Shown here: in pieces, positions 1 through 10,218 of the stretch
Position numbering within the stretch: the first letter of the stretch is position 1
How the letters are laid out: each line of letters starts with the position of its first letter
Origin: Variovorax sp. PBL-E5
GTDB taxonomy: Bacteria > Pseudomonadota > Gammaproteobacteria > Burkholderiales > Burkholderiaceae_C
Assembly: GCF_901827185.1 (NCBI RefSeq)
Contig: NZ_LR594671.1
Location: 1,984,001 to 2,048,000, forward strand
Length of the DNA: 64,000 nucleotides
Direction: 5' to 3'
Position numbers and translations under genes: made by a program
The notes under the pieces: model-generated
Databases searched by the model: none
The model's input: only the letters and a program-made list of their open reading frames with translations
Told to the model about the DNA's origin: nothing

Positions 1-239
1 CGGTGGGCACCGAAGACGCGCGCCAGATCAATCTGGAATTGACCGATGCAGGCGTGGACACGGTGATGAGCGCCGAGCCCATCGGCCGCTTCGCGGAGTC
101 CACATTCCGCTCGGCGCTGACCGCCGAGGAACAGGCGGTGTTCGAGCGCTGCCTGCAGAAGCTGATTCAGTCGGGCGACGAGATCGTGGCCCGCGTCGAA
201 GAGCACCTCCTGCGCTCCAGGGCGCGCCGGGCTGCCTGA
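1..239 (+). CDS. MarR-family regulator, C-terminal end (5' part outside window)
   Basis: Only about the last 78 codons lie in the window, so the true start is not visible; the GTG at position 3 is probably an internal codon. The visible part fits the end of a MarR-type winged-helix regulator: an LTDAG turn after the wing, then an LTAEE helix start and a long amphipathic dimerisation helix ending in basic residues. The DNA-binding helix itself is not visible. It ends 64 bases before the ABC transporter genes and lies on the same strand, so it is a plausible local regulator of them. The family call is moderate because half the protein is missing. Confidence 0.6.
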   Translation, partial: VGTEDARQINLELTDAGVDTVMSAEPIGRFAESTFRSALTAEEQAVFERCLQKLIQSGDEIVARVEEHLLRSRARRAA

Positions 240-258
240 GCCGGCGCCGCGATTTTTT
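224..258 (+). terminator. Probable rho-independent terminator after the MarR-like gene
   Basis: Seven-base arms GCGCCGG (224-230) and CCGGCGC (241-247) enclose a 10-base loop containing the stop codon. A run of six T follows at 253-258. The five-base gap before the T run weakens it. If real, it separates the regulator transcript from the transporter operon. Confidence 0.4.
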
Positions 259-303
259 CCTGGTTCGCTTCCCCACTTTTTCCCTTACTCAAAGGCCGGT
301 GCC

Positions 304-1887
304 ATGTCACGTTTCTCCTTCGTTCGATTTGCCGGCGCCGCGCTGCTCGCGCTGGCGGCCGTTGCCGCCTCGGCGCAAGATCCGGGCAAGGTCCTGCGCA
401 TCGTGCCGCAGACGGACCTGAAGATCCTCGACCCGATCTGGACCACGGCCTTCGTGACCCGGGACCACGGCTACATGATCTACGACACCCTGTTCGGACT
501 GGATGCCTCCGGCAAGGTCCAGCCGCAGATGGTCGATACCTACCGGATGTCCGCCGACGCGAAGACCTGGACTTTCACCCTGCGCCGCGGCCTCGCGTTC
601 CATGATGCGGCGCCCGTCACGGCGCAGGATGTCGTGACCTCGCTCACGCGCTGGGGCAAACGCGACAGCCTGGGCCAGAAGATGTTCGCGGTGATGGACA
701 AGCTGGAAGCGGTCGACGAACGCAGCTTCCGCATGGTGTTCAAGGAGCCTTTCGGCATGGTGCTGGAAGCGCTCGCCAAGCCGTCGGGCAGCCCGGCCTT
801 CATCATGCCCCGGCGCGTGGCCGAGACGCCGGCCGACAAGCAGATCGACGACTACACCGGCTCGGGCCCGTACATCTTCAAGAAGGACGAGTTCCGCCCG
901 GGCGAGAAGGTCGTCTACGTCAAGAATACGCACTACGTGCCCCGCAGCGAAGCGCCGTCGGGCACCGCAGGCGGCAAGCGCGTCTATGTGGACCGTGTCG
1001 AGTGGGTGATCCTGAAAGATGCGCAGACCCAGGCCAGCGCGATCACCAACGGCGAGGTCGACATGCTGTCGTGGCTTCCGGCCGAGCACTACGCCACGCT
1101 GCGCACGAATCCGAAGCTCGACATGGTCGAGGCGACAGTCCCGGGCTCTTACTTCCTGCACCTCAATCACCTGGTGCCGCCGTTCGACAATCCGAAGATC
1201 GCCAAGGCAGCGCTGATGGCCATCAACCAGCAGGCGATGATGCGCGCGCAACTGGTGTTCCGGGACCTGTACCGCGACTGCACGTCGATCTTTCCCTGCG
1301 GCTCGCCGCTGGCGTCCGACAAGACGGCTTACTTCACCGGCAAGCCGCAGTTCGAGGAGGCGAAGAAGCTGCTGAAGGAGGCCGGCTATGACGGCAAGCC
1401 GGTGGTGCTGATGTACCCGGCCGACTTCACGCTGCTCAACAAGCTGCCGCCGGTGCTGGCGCAACTGCTCAAGCAGGCGGGCTTCAACGTCGACATGCAG
1501 GCGATGGACTGGCCGACGCTGCTCATGCGCCGGGCGAAGAAGGAACCGGCCGACAAGGGCGGCTGGAATCTGTTCATGACGGGTTGGGGCGCCAGCGACA
1601 CCATGAACCCGATGTACTTTGCGCCGCTGACCGGCAACGGCGAGAAGGGCTGGTTCGGCTGGCCGACCGACGAACGGCTCGAGAAGCTCAAGCGCGAATT
1701 CGTCGCGACCACCGATGCCGGGGCGCGCAAGCATCTGGCCGAGGAGATCCAGCTCGATGTCTATGAGAGTGGCTTGTTTGCGCCGATCGGCGAATTCAAG
1801 ACGCTGTCCGTGATTCGTCGCGGTGTGGTGAGCGGCGTGCTGACGGCCCCGGTCAATGTGTTCTGGAATATCAAGAAGACCGACTGA
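304..1887 (+). CDS. Peptide-type ABC transporter substrate-binding protein (SBP family 5)
   Basis: 527 residues. A Sec signal peptide occupies about residues 1-24 (basic start, Ala/Leu-rich core, cleavage near ASAQ), so the mature protein is periplasmic. The rest has the family-5 (DppA/OppA-like) layout: a YDTLFGLD segment near residue 60, WTFTLRRGLAFHDAAPVTAQDV near residue 90, and a two-lobe length of about 500. Members bind di- or oligopeptides, opines, nickel or related compounds and deliver them to a DppBC-type channel. It is the first gene of an operon with two permeases, a double ATPase and two hydrolases. The ligand cannot be read from sequence; the hydrolases suggest an amide- or peptide-bonded compound. 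Confidence 0.92.
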   Translation: MSRFSFVRFAGAALLALAAVAASAQDPGKVLRIVPQTDLKILDPIWTTAFVTRDHGYMIYDTLFGLDASGKVQPQMVDTYRMSADAKTWTFTLRRGLAFHDAAPVTAQDVVTSLTRWGKRDSLGQKMFAVMDKLEAVDERSFRMVFKEPFGMVLEALAKPSGSPAFIMPRRVAETPADKQIDDYTGSGPYIFKKDEFRPGEKVVYVKNTHYVPRSEAPSGTAGGKRVYVDRVEWVILKDAQTQASAITNGEVDMLSWLPAEHYATLRTNPKLDMVEATVPGSYFLHLNHLVPPFDNPKIAKAALMAINQQAMMRAQLVFRDLYRDCTSIFPCGSPLASDKTAYFTGKPQFEEAKKLLKEAGYDGKPVVLMYPADFTLLNKLPPVLAQLLKQAGFNVDMQAMDWPTLLMRRAKKEPADKGGWNLFMTGWGASDTMNPMYFAPLTGNGEKGWFGWPTDERLEKLKREFVATTDAGARKHLAEEIQLDVYESGLFAPIGEFKTLSVIRRGVVSGVLTAPVNVFWNIKKTD

Positions 1888-1917
1888 GTCGTCTGAGCCC
1901 ACAGGACGGATTCCGCC

Positions 1918-2859
1918 ATGCTGACATTCCTGCTGCGCCGCCTTGCGTCCACCGTGCCGGTCCTCATTGTCGTCGCGCTGATCGTGTTCCTGATGACCCG
2001 GCTCGCTCCCGGCGATCCGGTGGCATTGATCGTCGGCGACAACGCCTCGACCAGCGACATTGCACGCGTGCGCGTCGAACTGGGTCTGGAGCAGCCGCTG
2101 CCGGTGCAGTTCTTCAAATGGTCGGCCCAGGTCGTTCGCGGCCATCTCGGTGAATCGCTGTTTCTCAAGCAGAGTGTCGTGTCGCTGATCGGCCAGCGCA
2201 TCGAACCGACGCTCTCGCTGGCCGGGCTGACGCTCGTCTTCACCGTGCTCGTGGCCGTGCCGCTGGGCATCCTCGCCGCCTGGCGGCACGGCGGCTGGCT
2301 CGATCGCGCGCTGATGAGCTTTTCGGTGCTCGGCTTTTCCATCCCGACCTTCGTGATCGGCTATGTGCTGATCTGGGCGGTCGCGCTGAAGGGCGGACTG
2401 CTGCCGGTGCAGGGCTATGCGCGGATCGATGGCGGGCTGTGGCCGTGGCTGCGCCATCTGATCCTGCCGGCCGTGACGCTGTCGATCGTCTACGTCGCGC
2501 TGATCGCGCGCGTCACGCGCGCCGCGGTTGCGGAGGCCATGACCGAGGATTACATCCGCACCGCCCGCTCCAAGGGAATCTCGGAGCGCCACGTGCTGGT
2601 GCGGCATGCGCTCGTCAACGCCGCGGTTCCGATCGTCACGGTGATCGGCATCGGTGTCGCGCTGCTGATCGGCGGCGTCGTCGTGACGGAGACGGTCTTC
2701 GCGATTCCCGGCCTCGGCCAGTTGACCGTCGATGCCGTGCTGTCGCGCGACTATCCACTGATCCAGGGCATCACGTTGTTCTTCTCCCTCATCTACGTGC
2801 TGATCAACCTGCTGGTCGACCTGAGCTACCTGCTGCTCGATCCGCGCATCCGCTACTGA
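1918..2859 (+). CDS. ABC transporter permease, DppB type
   Basis: 313 residues with about six membrane helices, starting with the usual MLTFLLRRLASTVPVL helix. The cytoplasmic EAA loop that contacts the ATPase is visible around residues 200-230 (EAMTEDYIRTARSKGISER). This is the first permease half of a dipeptide/oligopeptide-type importer. It lies 30 bases after the binding protein, with an AGGA ribosome site upstream of the ATG, and 12 bases before the second permease. Confidence 0.93.
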   Translation: MLTFLLRRLASTVPVLIVVALIVFLMTRLAPGDPVALIVGDNASTSDIARVRVELGLEQPLPVQFFKWSAQVVRGHLGESLFLKQSVVSLIGQRIEPTLSLAGLTLVFTVLVAVPLGILAAWRHGGWLDRALMSFSVLGFSIPTFVIGYVLIWAVALKGGLLPVQGYARIDGGLWPWLRHLILPAVTLSIVYVALIARVTRAAVAEAMTEDYIRTARSKGISERHVLVRHALVNAAVPIVTVIGIGVALLIGGVVVTETVFAIPGLGQLTVDAVLSRDYPLIQGITLFFSLIYVLINLLVDLSYLLLDPRIRY

Positions 2860-2871
2860 ACGCGAGAGCCC

Positions 2872-3843
2872 ATGAACCAGAAATCGCTCGCCACGCCGCC
2901 GCTCGCAGCAGACGGCACTTTCGGCGACGCCGATGCCGATCTCGCACCGCCGCGCGAACGCAAGCGACTCCCGCTGTGGCGCCGCGCGCTGCGCAATGGT
3001 GCTGTGCGGGCCGGCAGCATCGCGCTGGCGCTGCTCGTTGCCGCGGCCATCGCCGCACCCTGGCTCGGCACCATCGACCCGACACTGATCGATCCGGGCA
3101 GCGCGAACCTGTTGCCGGGCACGCACGCCGAGTTCATGAGCCTGGCCGGCGACAGCTTCCCGCACTGGTTCCTGATGGGCAGCGACAGCCTCGGGCGCGA
3201 TATCTGGAGCCGCGTGCTGTACGGCGCGCGCGTCTCGCTGGCGGTCGGCATCGCGGTCGCTGCGCTCGCGATCGCGCTGGGCATGACGGTGGGCCTGGCT
3301 GCCGGCTACTTCCGGCGACTGGACGGCATCGTGATGCGCCTGATGGATGGCGTGATGGCGATCCCCGGCATCCTCTTCGCGATCACGCTGGTCGCCGTCT
3401 GGCGCGCCAGCCTGCTGACGATCGTGGTCGCCATCGCCGTGCCGGAGATCCCGCGCGTCGCACGCCTGGTGCGTTCGGTCGTGCTCTCGATCCGCGAAGA
3501 GCCCTATGTGGAAGCGGCGATCGCGCTCGACACGCCGGTCTGGAAGATCATCACGCACCACATCCTGCCGAACGCGATCGCGCCGCTGATCATCCAGGCC
3601 ACCTACGTCTGCGCCTCGGCGATCCTGGTCGAGGCGATCCTGTCCTTCCTCGGCGTCGGCATGCCGGCCGACATCCCGAGCTGGGGGAACATCATGGCCG
3701 AAGGCCGCATCCAGTTCACCCAGTATCCGCACAACGTGCTGTTTCCGGGCCTGTTCCTCGCGGTCACGGTGCTGGCGGTCAACATCCTCGGCGACGGGCT
3801 GCGCGACACGCTCGACCCGAAGTTCAGCAAGCGGGGAGAGTAA
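2872..3843 (+). CDS. ABC transporter permease, DppC type
   Basis: 323 residues. A cytoplasmic tail of about 45 residues precedes the first helix, as is usual for DppC/OppC proteins. The DSLGRDIWSRVLYGARVSL segment (about residues 103-121) is the typical DppC motif, and an EAA-like loop follows near EAAIALDTPVWKIITHH. It forms the inner-membrane channel with the preceding permease. The next gene starts 4 bases after its stop, and the ribosome site for that gene lies inside this one, so translation is probably coupled. Confidence 0.93.
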   Translation: MNQKSLATPPLAADGTFGDADADLAPPRERKRLPLWRRALRNGAVRAGSIALALLVAAAIAAPWLGTIDPTLIDPGSANLLPGTHAEFMSLAGDSFPHWFLMGSDSLGRDIWSRVLYGARVSLAVGIAVAALAIALGMTVGLAAGYFRRLDGIVMRLMDGVMAIPGILFAITLVAVWRASLLTIVVAIAVPEIPRVARLVRSVVLSIREEPYVEAAIALDTPVWKIITHHILPNAIAPLIIQATYVCASAILVEAILSFLGVGMPADIPSWGNIMAEGRIQFTQYPHNVLFPGLFLAVTVLAVNILGDGLRDTLDPKFSKRGE

Positions 3844-3847
3844 GCCC

Positions 3848-5521
3848 ATGTCGTCCACATCGATCGAAGTGACGTCGGGCCAGCGTCCGGTGCTTTCCGT
3901 GCAGGAACTTTGCGTCGCCTTGCCGGGTGGTGCCGACCGGCCGTTCGCGGTCCAGCGCATCAGCTTCGACGTGCGCGCCGGTGAGACGGTCTGCCTGCTC
4001 GGCGAATCGGGGTCCGGCAAGTCCGTCATCGCGCATGCGACGATGGGGCTGCTGCCCAAGGGCCTGAGGGCATCGAGCGGGCGCATCCTGCTGCACGGTG
4101 ACGACGTGCTCCAGCTGAGCGAGCCGCAGCTGCGAAGCCGGCGCGGCGCCGCGATGGCGATGGTGTTCCAGGAGCCGATGACGGCCTTGAACCCGGTGCG
4201 TCGCTGCGGCGACCAGGTCGACGAGATGCTGCGCCAGCACACCCGGCTGCAGGCGGCGCAGCGACGTGCGCGGGTGCTGGCGATCTTCGAGCACGTGCAG
4301 CTGCCCGAGCCGGAGCGGATCTGGGCCTCCTATCCGCACCAGCTGTCCGGCGGCCAGCGCCAGCGCATCGTCATCGCCATGGCGCTGATCCTGAAGCCGG
4401 CGCTGCTGATCTGCGATGAACCGACCACCGCGCTGGATGTGACGACGCAGGCCGAGATCCTGAAGCTCATCGCGCAGCTGCAAAGCGAGAACGGCACGGC
4501 GGTGCTGTTCATCACGCACGACTTCGGCGTCGTCGCCGAGATCGCGGACCGCGTGGTCGTGCTCCAGCTCGGCCACATGGTGGAGCAGGGCAACAAGCTC
4601 GAGGTGCTGCGCGCACCGCGCGAGCCCTACACCCGGATGCTGCTGGCCGCGGTGCCGGAGCTCGGCCGCCACGCACGCGCGCCGTTGCCCGGCGGCGATG
4701 CGCTGCTCGACGCGCGTGCCGTCAGCAAGACCTATGTCAGCGGCGCGTGGCCCGGCAGGCGCCGTGTCGTGCATGCGGCACACGAGGTGTCGCTGACGGT
4801 CCATCCGGGCGAGACGGTCGGAATCGTGGGCGAGTCGGGCTCCGGCAAATCGACCGTGGCGCGCTGCATTGCGCGGCTGATCGAGCCGAGCAGCGGGGAC
4901 ATCGTCGCCGGCGGCATGTCGGTCGCCGGGCTCAGCGGTCGCGCGTTGTCTCCGTTTCGCCGCCGGGTGCAGGTCGTGTTCCAGGATCCGTACCGTTCGC
5001 TGAATCCACGCCAGACGGCCGGCGCGTCCATCATCGAAGGGCCGCTGAATTTCGGCGTGCCTCGCGCCGAGGCCTGGGCCCGCGCCGAAGACCTGATGCG
5101 ACTGGTGCGCATGAAACCCGATGCATTGCACCGCTACCCGAGCGAGTTCTCCGGCGGACAGCGTCAGCGCATCTCGATCGCGCGCGCGCTCGCCTGCGAG
5201 CCGCAGGTGCTGATCGCCGACGAGGCGGTGTCTGCGCTCGACGTGTCGGTGCAGGCGCAGATCCTCGATCTGCTGAACGACATCCAGCAGCGCCTGTCGA
5301 TCGGCATCCTGTTCATCACCCACGACCTGCGCGTCGCGAGCCAGATCTGCGACCGCGTGATCGTGATGCAGCGCGGGCGCATCGTCGAGCAGGGTCCCGT
5401 CGGCGATGTGTTCTTCGCGCCGGGCGATCCCTACACCAAGGCGCTGCTCGCGGCCGCGCCGGGGCGCGGCTTCGCGTTCGGCAGCAGCGATGCAACGGCA
5501 GCACCGGGAGCGTGCGCATGA
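3848..5521 (+). CDS. Fused two-domain ABC transporter ATPase (DppD-DppF type)
   Basis: 557 residues with two complete nucleotide-binding domains. The first has Walker A GESGSGKS (about residues 52-60), signature LSGGQRQR and Walker B LLICDEPTTALD. The second repeats GESGSGKST, SGGQRQR and LIADEAVSALD. Both carry the C-terminal oligopeptide-transporter region (PREPYTRMLL and PGDPYTKALL). Most peptide importers use two separate ATPases, but single-chain fusions such as GsiA-like proteins are known. It powers the two upstream permeases. Its stop overlaps the next start as ATGA at 5518-5521. Confidence 0.93.
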   Translation: MSSTSIEVTSGQRPVLSVQELCVALPGGADRPFAVQRISFDVRAGETVCLLGESGSGKSVIAHATMGLLPKGLRASSGRILLHGDDVLQLSEPQLRSRRGAAMAMVFQEPMTALNPVRRCGDQVDEMLRQHTRLQAAQRRARVLAIFEHVQLPEPERIWASYPHQLSGGQRQRIVIAMALILKPALLICDEPTTALDVTTQAEILKLIAQLQSENGTAVLFITHDFGVVAEIADRVVVLQLGHMVEQGNKLEVLRAPREPYTRMLLAAVPELGRHARAPLPGGDALLDARAVSKTYVSGAWPGRRRVVHAAHEVSLTVHPGETVGIVGESGSGKSTVARCIARLIEPSSGDIVAGGMSVAGLSGRALSPFRRRVQVVFQDPYRSLNPRQTAGASIIEGPLNFGVPRAEAWARAEDLMRLVRMKPDALHRYPSEFSGGQRQRISIARALACEPQVLIADEAVSALDVSVQAQILDLLNDIQQRLSIGILFITHDLRVASQICDRVIVMQRGRIVEQGPVGDVFFAPGDPYTKALLAAAPGRGFAFGSSDATAAPGACA

Positions 5522-7026
5522 CTTGCCGCATCGTGATCGGCGGCTTCCTGCACGAGACCAACACCTTCGCGCCCAGTCGCGCTGACTGGGCCGCATTCAA
5601 TCGGGGCGAAACCTTTCCGGCATTCGTTCGGGGCCAGGCGATGGTCGAGCGGCTGTCCGCCGGCAACATTCCGATCGGCGGCTTCATGCGCGCAGCGCGC
5701 GAGCGCGGCTGGACGCTGATTCCCTCGTGCTGGGCCGGCGCGACGCCGTCGGCGCACGTCACCCGCGACGCCTTCGAGCGCCTGGCGGGCGTGATCTGCG
5801 ACGACGTGCGTGATGCGCAGGGCGCGGACACGCTGGATGCCGTCTACCTCGACCTGCACGGCGCCGCGGTCGCCGAGCACCACGACGACGCCGAGGGCGA
5901 ACTGCTGTCGCGCATCCGCGCGCTGGTCGGGCCGCGGGTCGCCATCGTTGCGAGCCTGGACTTGCACGCCAACGTCACGCCGAGGATGCTCGATGCGGCG
6001 GACGCCCTCGTGGCCTATCGCACCTATCCGCACGTGGACATGGCCGACACCGGGCAGCGCGCGGCGAGGCTGCTCGAACGGCGCCTCGCACGCGGCGAAC
6101 GCGAAGCGATGCATGCGCTGCGCGTGCCCTTCCTGCTGCCGTTGAACGTGCAGACGACGATGGCCGAGCCGGCCGCGGCAATCTATCGGGCGCTGGAGGC
6201 GCTGGACGCCACGCACGACGTCGTGCTGAGCTTTGCGATGGGCTTCCCGGCGGCCGACATCGCAGCCTGCGGGCCCGTGGTCTGGGCGCACGGCGAAGCG
6301 GCCGAGACCGCCGTCCGGCAGCTGCATGCGCGGATCGTGGAGCCGCGTTCGCAATGGCGGCTCGACGTGCTGGCGCCGCGTCCGGCGGTCGCTCGCGCGC
6401 TGGCGATCGCCGCAGGCGCGATGCGCCCGGTCGTCATCGCCGACACACAGGACAACCCCGGCGCCGGCGCCGACAGCAACACCACCGGCATGCTGCACGC
6501 GCTGATCGCCGAAGGCGCGGGACGCCGCTTCCCGCAGCAGGTGGCGCTCGGCCTGCTGTGGGATCCGGCGGCCGCCACGGCCGCTCATGCGGCTGGCGTG
6601 GGCGCGACGCTGTCGCTGTCGCTCGGCGCGGCCGTGCCCACGTTCACCGGAGCGCGCAGCGACGCGCCGCTGCGCGGCGATTTCAGAGTGCATGCGTTGA
6701 GCGACGGGCATGTCGCGCTGAAGGGCCCCATGGCGATGGAGCCGAGCGTCGAACTCGGGCCGACCGCATGCCTGGAGATCGACGGCGTGCTTGTCGTCGT
6801 CGCGAGCGCGAAAACGCAGATGCTCGACCGCGAGTTGTTTCGTTGCGTCGGTGTCGATCCGGAACGCATGAAGATTCTCGTCAACAAGAGCTCGGTCCAT
6901 TTTCGTGCCGACTTTGCGCCCATTGCCGAAGCCATTCTGGTTGCCAAGGCAGCCGGTCCCATGGCCGCCGATCCGGCCGATCTGCCGTGGCGCAAGCTGC
7001 CGGCGGATATCGCGCGCCGGCCCTGA
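5518..7026 (+). CDS. M81 family metallopeptidase (MlrC-like)
   Basis: 502 residues. The ATG at 5518 overlaps the previous stop (ATGA) and leads straight into the family start RIVIGGFLHETNTFAPS, whose His12-Glu13 are candidate metal ligands. Further family motifs are YLDLHGAAVAEHHDDAEGE and SLDLHANVT, then YRTYPHVDMADTG. MlrC, the founding member, cleaves linear microcystin products; most relatives in ABC operons have no tested substrate. Placement inside a peptide importer operon suggests cytoplasmic hydrolysis of the imported compound. This is inference from context. Confidence 0.88.
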   Translation: MTCRIVIGGFLHETNTFAPSRADWAAFNRGETFPAFVRGQAMVERLSAGNIPIGGFMRAARERGWTLIPSCWAGATPSAHVTRDAFERLAGVICDDVRDAQGADTLDAVYLDLHGAAVAEHHDDAEGELLSRIRALVGPRVAIVASLDLHANVTPRMLDAADALVAYRTYPHVDMADTGQRAARLLERRLARGEREAMHALRVPFLLPLNVQTTMAEPAAAIYRALEALDATHDVVLSFAMGFPAADIAACGPVVWAHGEAAETAVRQLHARIVEPRSQWRLDVLAPRPAVARALAIAAGAMRPVVIADTQDNPGAGADSNTTGMLHALIAEGAGRRFPQQVALGLLWDPAAATAAHAAGVGATLSLSLGAAVPTFTGARSDAPLRGDFRVHALSDGHVALKGPMAMEPSVELGPTACLEIDGVLVVVASAKTQMLDRELFRCVGVDPERMKILVNKSSVHFRADFAPIAEAILVAKAAGPMAADPADLPWRKLPADIARRP

Positions 7027-7058
7027 ATCATCTCAACTCACTTCGTTCCATCTCAACC

Positions 7059-8240
7059 ATGCCGGCCACCGCTGCCCAGCACCTTGCCGCCCTGCGCGAC
7101 CAGGCAGACGAATTCATCGGGATTCGTCACCGCATCCACGCGAACCCCGAGCTTGCGTTCCAGGAGTTCGGCACCAGCGACCTGGTGGCCGGGAAACTGC
7201 AGCAATGGGGCTACGCGGTCGAGCGCGGCCTCGGCGGCACCGGGGTCGTCGGCCAACTGAAGCGCGGCCATGGTGCGAAGCGGCTCGGCCTGCGCGCCGA
7301 CATGGACGCGCTGCCGATCGAAGAGAAGACGGGCCTGCGCTACGCCAGCGGCCGGCCCGGCATCATGCATGCCTGCGGCCATGACGGCCACACGGCGACG
7401 CTGCTCGCCGCAGCGCATCATCTGGCGCGGCACGGCGAGTTCAGCGGCACCCTGAACCTGATCTTCCAGCCGGCGGAGGAGAGCGCCGGCGGCGCGTTGC
7501 GGATGATCGAGCAGGGCCTGTTCGAGAAGTACCCGTGCGAGGCGGTGTTCGCGATGCACAACGGACCGGGCGTGCCGCAGGGACGCTTCGTGTTCCGCGA
7601 GGGACCGATGATGGCGTCCTCGGACTACGCGACGATCACGCTGCACGGTGTCGGCGGGCATGGCGCCATGCCCCACCAGACGGCCGACCCGATCGTGGCT
7701 GCGGCGAGCACCGTGATGGCGTTGCAGACCATTGTCTCGCGCAACGCCGATCCGATGGAGATGGCGATCGTCACCGTCGGCGCGCTGCATGCCGGCCAGG
7801 CGAACAACGTGATCCCCGCTTCGGCGCAACTCGAGCTCAGCATTCGTGCCCTGACCCGCGAAATGCGCGCGCTGCTGGAGCGGCGCATCCGGGCGCTGGT
7901 CGCCGCGCAGGCTGTGAGCTTCGGTGTGCACGCGGAGGTCGACTATCGGCGCGGTTATTCGGTGCTGGTCAATACCCCGGAGGAGACGGCGTTTGCACGC
8001 GAAGTCGCGCTCGATCTGGTCGGCCCCGATCACACCGAGTTGCAGGGGCCGGCGCTCTCGGCCAGCGAGGACTTCTCGTTCATGCTGGAGAAAGTGCCGG
8101 GCTGCTACCTCGTCATCGGCAATGGAGACGGCGAGGGCGCTTGCCACGTGCACAACCCGGGCTACGATTTCAACGACGACAACATTGCGATGGGTGCTGC
8201 GTACTGGACCTGTCTCGCCGAGCGCTTTCTCGTCGACTGA
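7059..8240 (+). CDS. M20 family metal-dependent amidohydrolase (hippurate hydrolase/aminoacylase type)
   Basis: 393 residues from the ATG at 7059. Visible motifs are LRADMDALPIEEKTG (residues 79-92), MHACGHDGHTA (103-113, with Cys106 and His108 as dimetal ligands) and the acidic pair Glu140-Glu141 in FQPAEESAGGA. The dimerisation lid domain and a final ASEDFSFMLEKVPG segment follow. These enzymes split N-acyl amino acids or similar amides. It is the last gene of the importer operon, 32 bases after the M81 peptidase, so the two hydrolases probably act on the same imported substrate or its product. Confidence 0.92.
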   Translation: MPATAAQHLAALRDQADEFIGIRHRIHANPELAFQEFGTSDLVAGKLQQWGYAVERGLGGTGVVGQLKRGHGAKRLGLRADMDALPIEEKTGLRYASGRPGIMHACGHDGHTATLLAAAHHLARHGEFSGTLNLIFQPAEESAGGALRMIEQGLFEKYPCEAVFAMHNGPGVPQGRFVFREGPMMASSDYATITLHGVGGHGAMPHQTADPIVAAASTVMALQTIVSRNADPMEMAIVTVGALHAGQANNVIPASAQLELSIRALTREMRALLERRIRALVAAQAVSFGVHAEVDYRRGYSVLVNTPEETAFAREVALDLVGPDHTELQGPALSASEDFSFMLEKVPGCYLVIGNGDGEGACHVHNPGYDFNDDNIAMGAAYWTCLAERFLVD

Positions 8241-8355
8241 GATTGGGCGTTGGCGTCTCTCCGCTGATCGGTCACCTCCAAGCCGATGAACTGACTGCCT
8301 TGGCCGGTGTTGAAGCGTTCCGGCCTCGTGGACGCGAGGAAAAATCGAGTCATTT

Positions 8356-8371
8356 TGTAATACGTATTACA
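8356..8371. promoter_or_regulatory. Perfect 16-bp palindrome, candidate operator
   Basis: TGTAATACGTATTACA is its own reverse complement over all 16 bases. It stands out as AT-rich in a GC-rich intergenic region, 115 bases after the M20 gene and just upstream of the signalling operon. The half-site TGTAATAC recurs at 16389-16396 between the LacI gene and the MFS gene. The protein that binds it is unknown; a GntR-, LacI- or MarR-type dimer would fit. Confidence 0.5.
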
Positions 8372-8386
8372 CTCACCTTCAGTGAA

Positions 8387-8414
8387 GCCCCTGCGGGCGG
8401 GCTCGCCGCGGGGC
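8387..8414 (+). other. GC-rich hairpin in the leader of the kinase operon
   Basis: GCCCC-T-GCGG pairs with CCGC-GGGGC with one bulged T and a 9-base loop. It lies between the palindrome at 8356 and the first kinase start. There is no T run after it, so it is not a standard terminator. It would hinder initiation at the in-frame GTG at 8382, which favours the TTG at 8469. Confidence 0.35.
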
Positions 8415-8468
8415 TGGAACAGCACTGCACATGGCCCCATCCGCAATGGAACTGCACAGAGCCCTTTC

Positions 8469-9857
<1,389 letters not shown>

Positions 9858-9858
9858 C

Positions 9859-10218
9859 ATGCCAAAGATCCTGCTGGTCGAAGACAACGAGCTCAACCGG
9901 GACATGCTGTCGCGGCGGCTGCGGCGGCGTGGCTACGAGGTGGTGATGGCCTTCGACGGCCCGAATGCGCTGAGCGCGGCTGCGAGCGCCCGGCCGGCGC
10001 TGATCCTGATGGACATGAGCCTGCCGATCATGGACGGCTGGGAGGCGACGCGCCGGCTGAAGGCCAACCCCGATCTGCGCGCAATCCCGGTGGTCGCGCT
10101 CACCGCGCACGCGAGGGAGGGGGACCGCCAGCGTGCGATGGACGCGGGCTGCGACGATTTCGACACCAAGCCGATCGAATTCGAACGCTTGCTGGCGAAG
10201 ATCGAAGGTCTGCTGTGA
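9859..10218 (+). CDS. Single-domain response regulator (CheY-like receiver)
   Basis: 119 residues, receiver domain only, with no output domain. The acidic pocket is Glu8-Asp9, the phosphorylation site is Asp52 (LILMDMSLP), and the switch Thr82 and Lys104 are in place. A receiver alone must act by protein contact or as a phosphate relay. It sits between two duplicated histidine kinases, with a one-base gap before it and a GTGA overlap after it, so it is almost certainly made together with them and phosphorylated by one or both. Confidence 0.92.
   Translation: MPKILLVEDNELNRDMLSRRLRRRGYEVVMAFDGPNALSAAASARPALILMDMSLPIMDGWEATRRLKANPDLRAIPVVALTAHAREGDRQRAMDAGCDDFDTKPIEFERLLAKIEGLL

Noticed and set aside
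307..4242. A very long open frame on the minus strand opposite the ABC transporter genes, and similar long antisense frames at 12390-14855 and 23721-25880
   Set aside because: They mirror real genes on the plus strand, have Arg/His/Gln-rich low-quality translations with no domain, and arise from GC-rich third positions.
8324..8339. Hairpin CCTCG-N6-CGAGG followed by five A
   Set aside because: The A run is on the wrong strand for a plus-strand terminator, and on the minus strand the T run comes before the hairpin.
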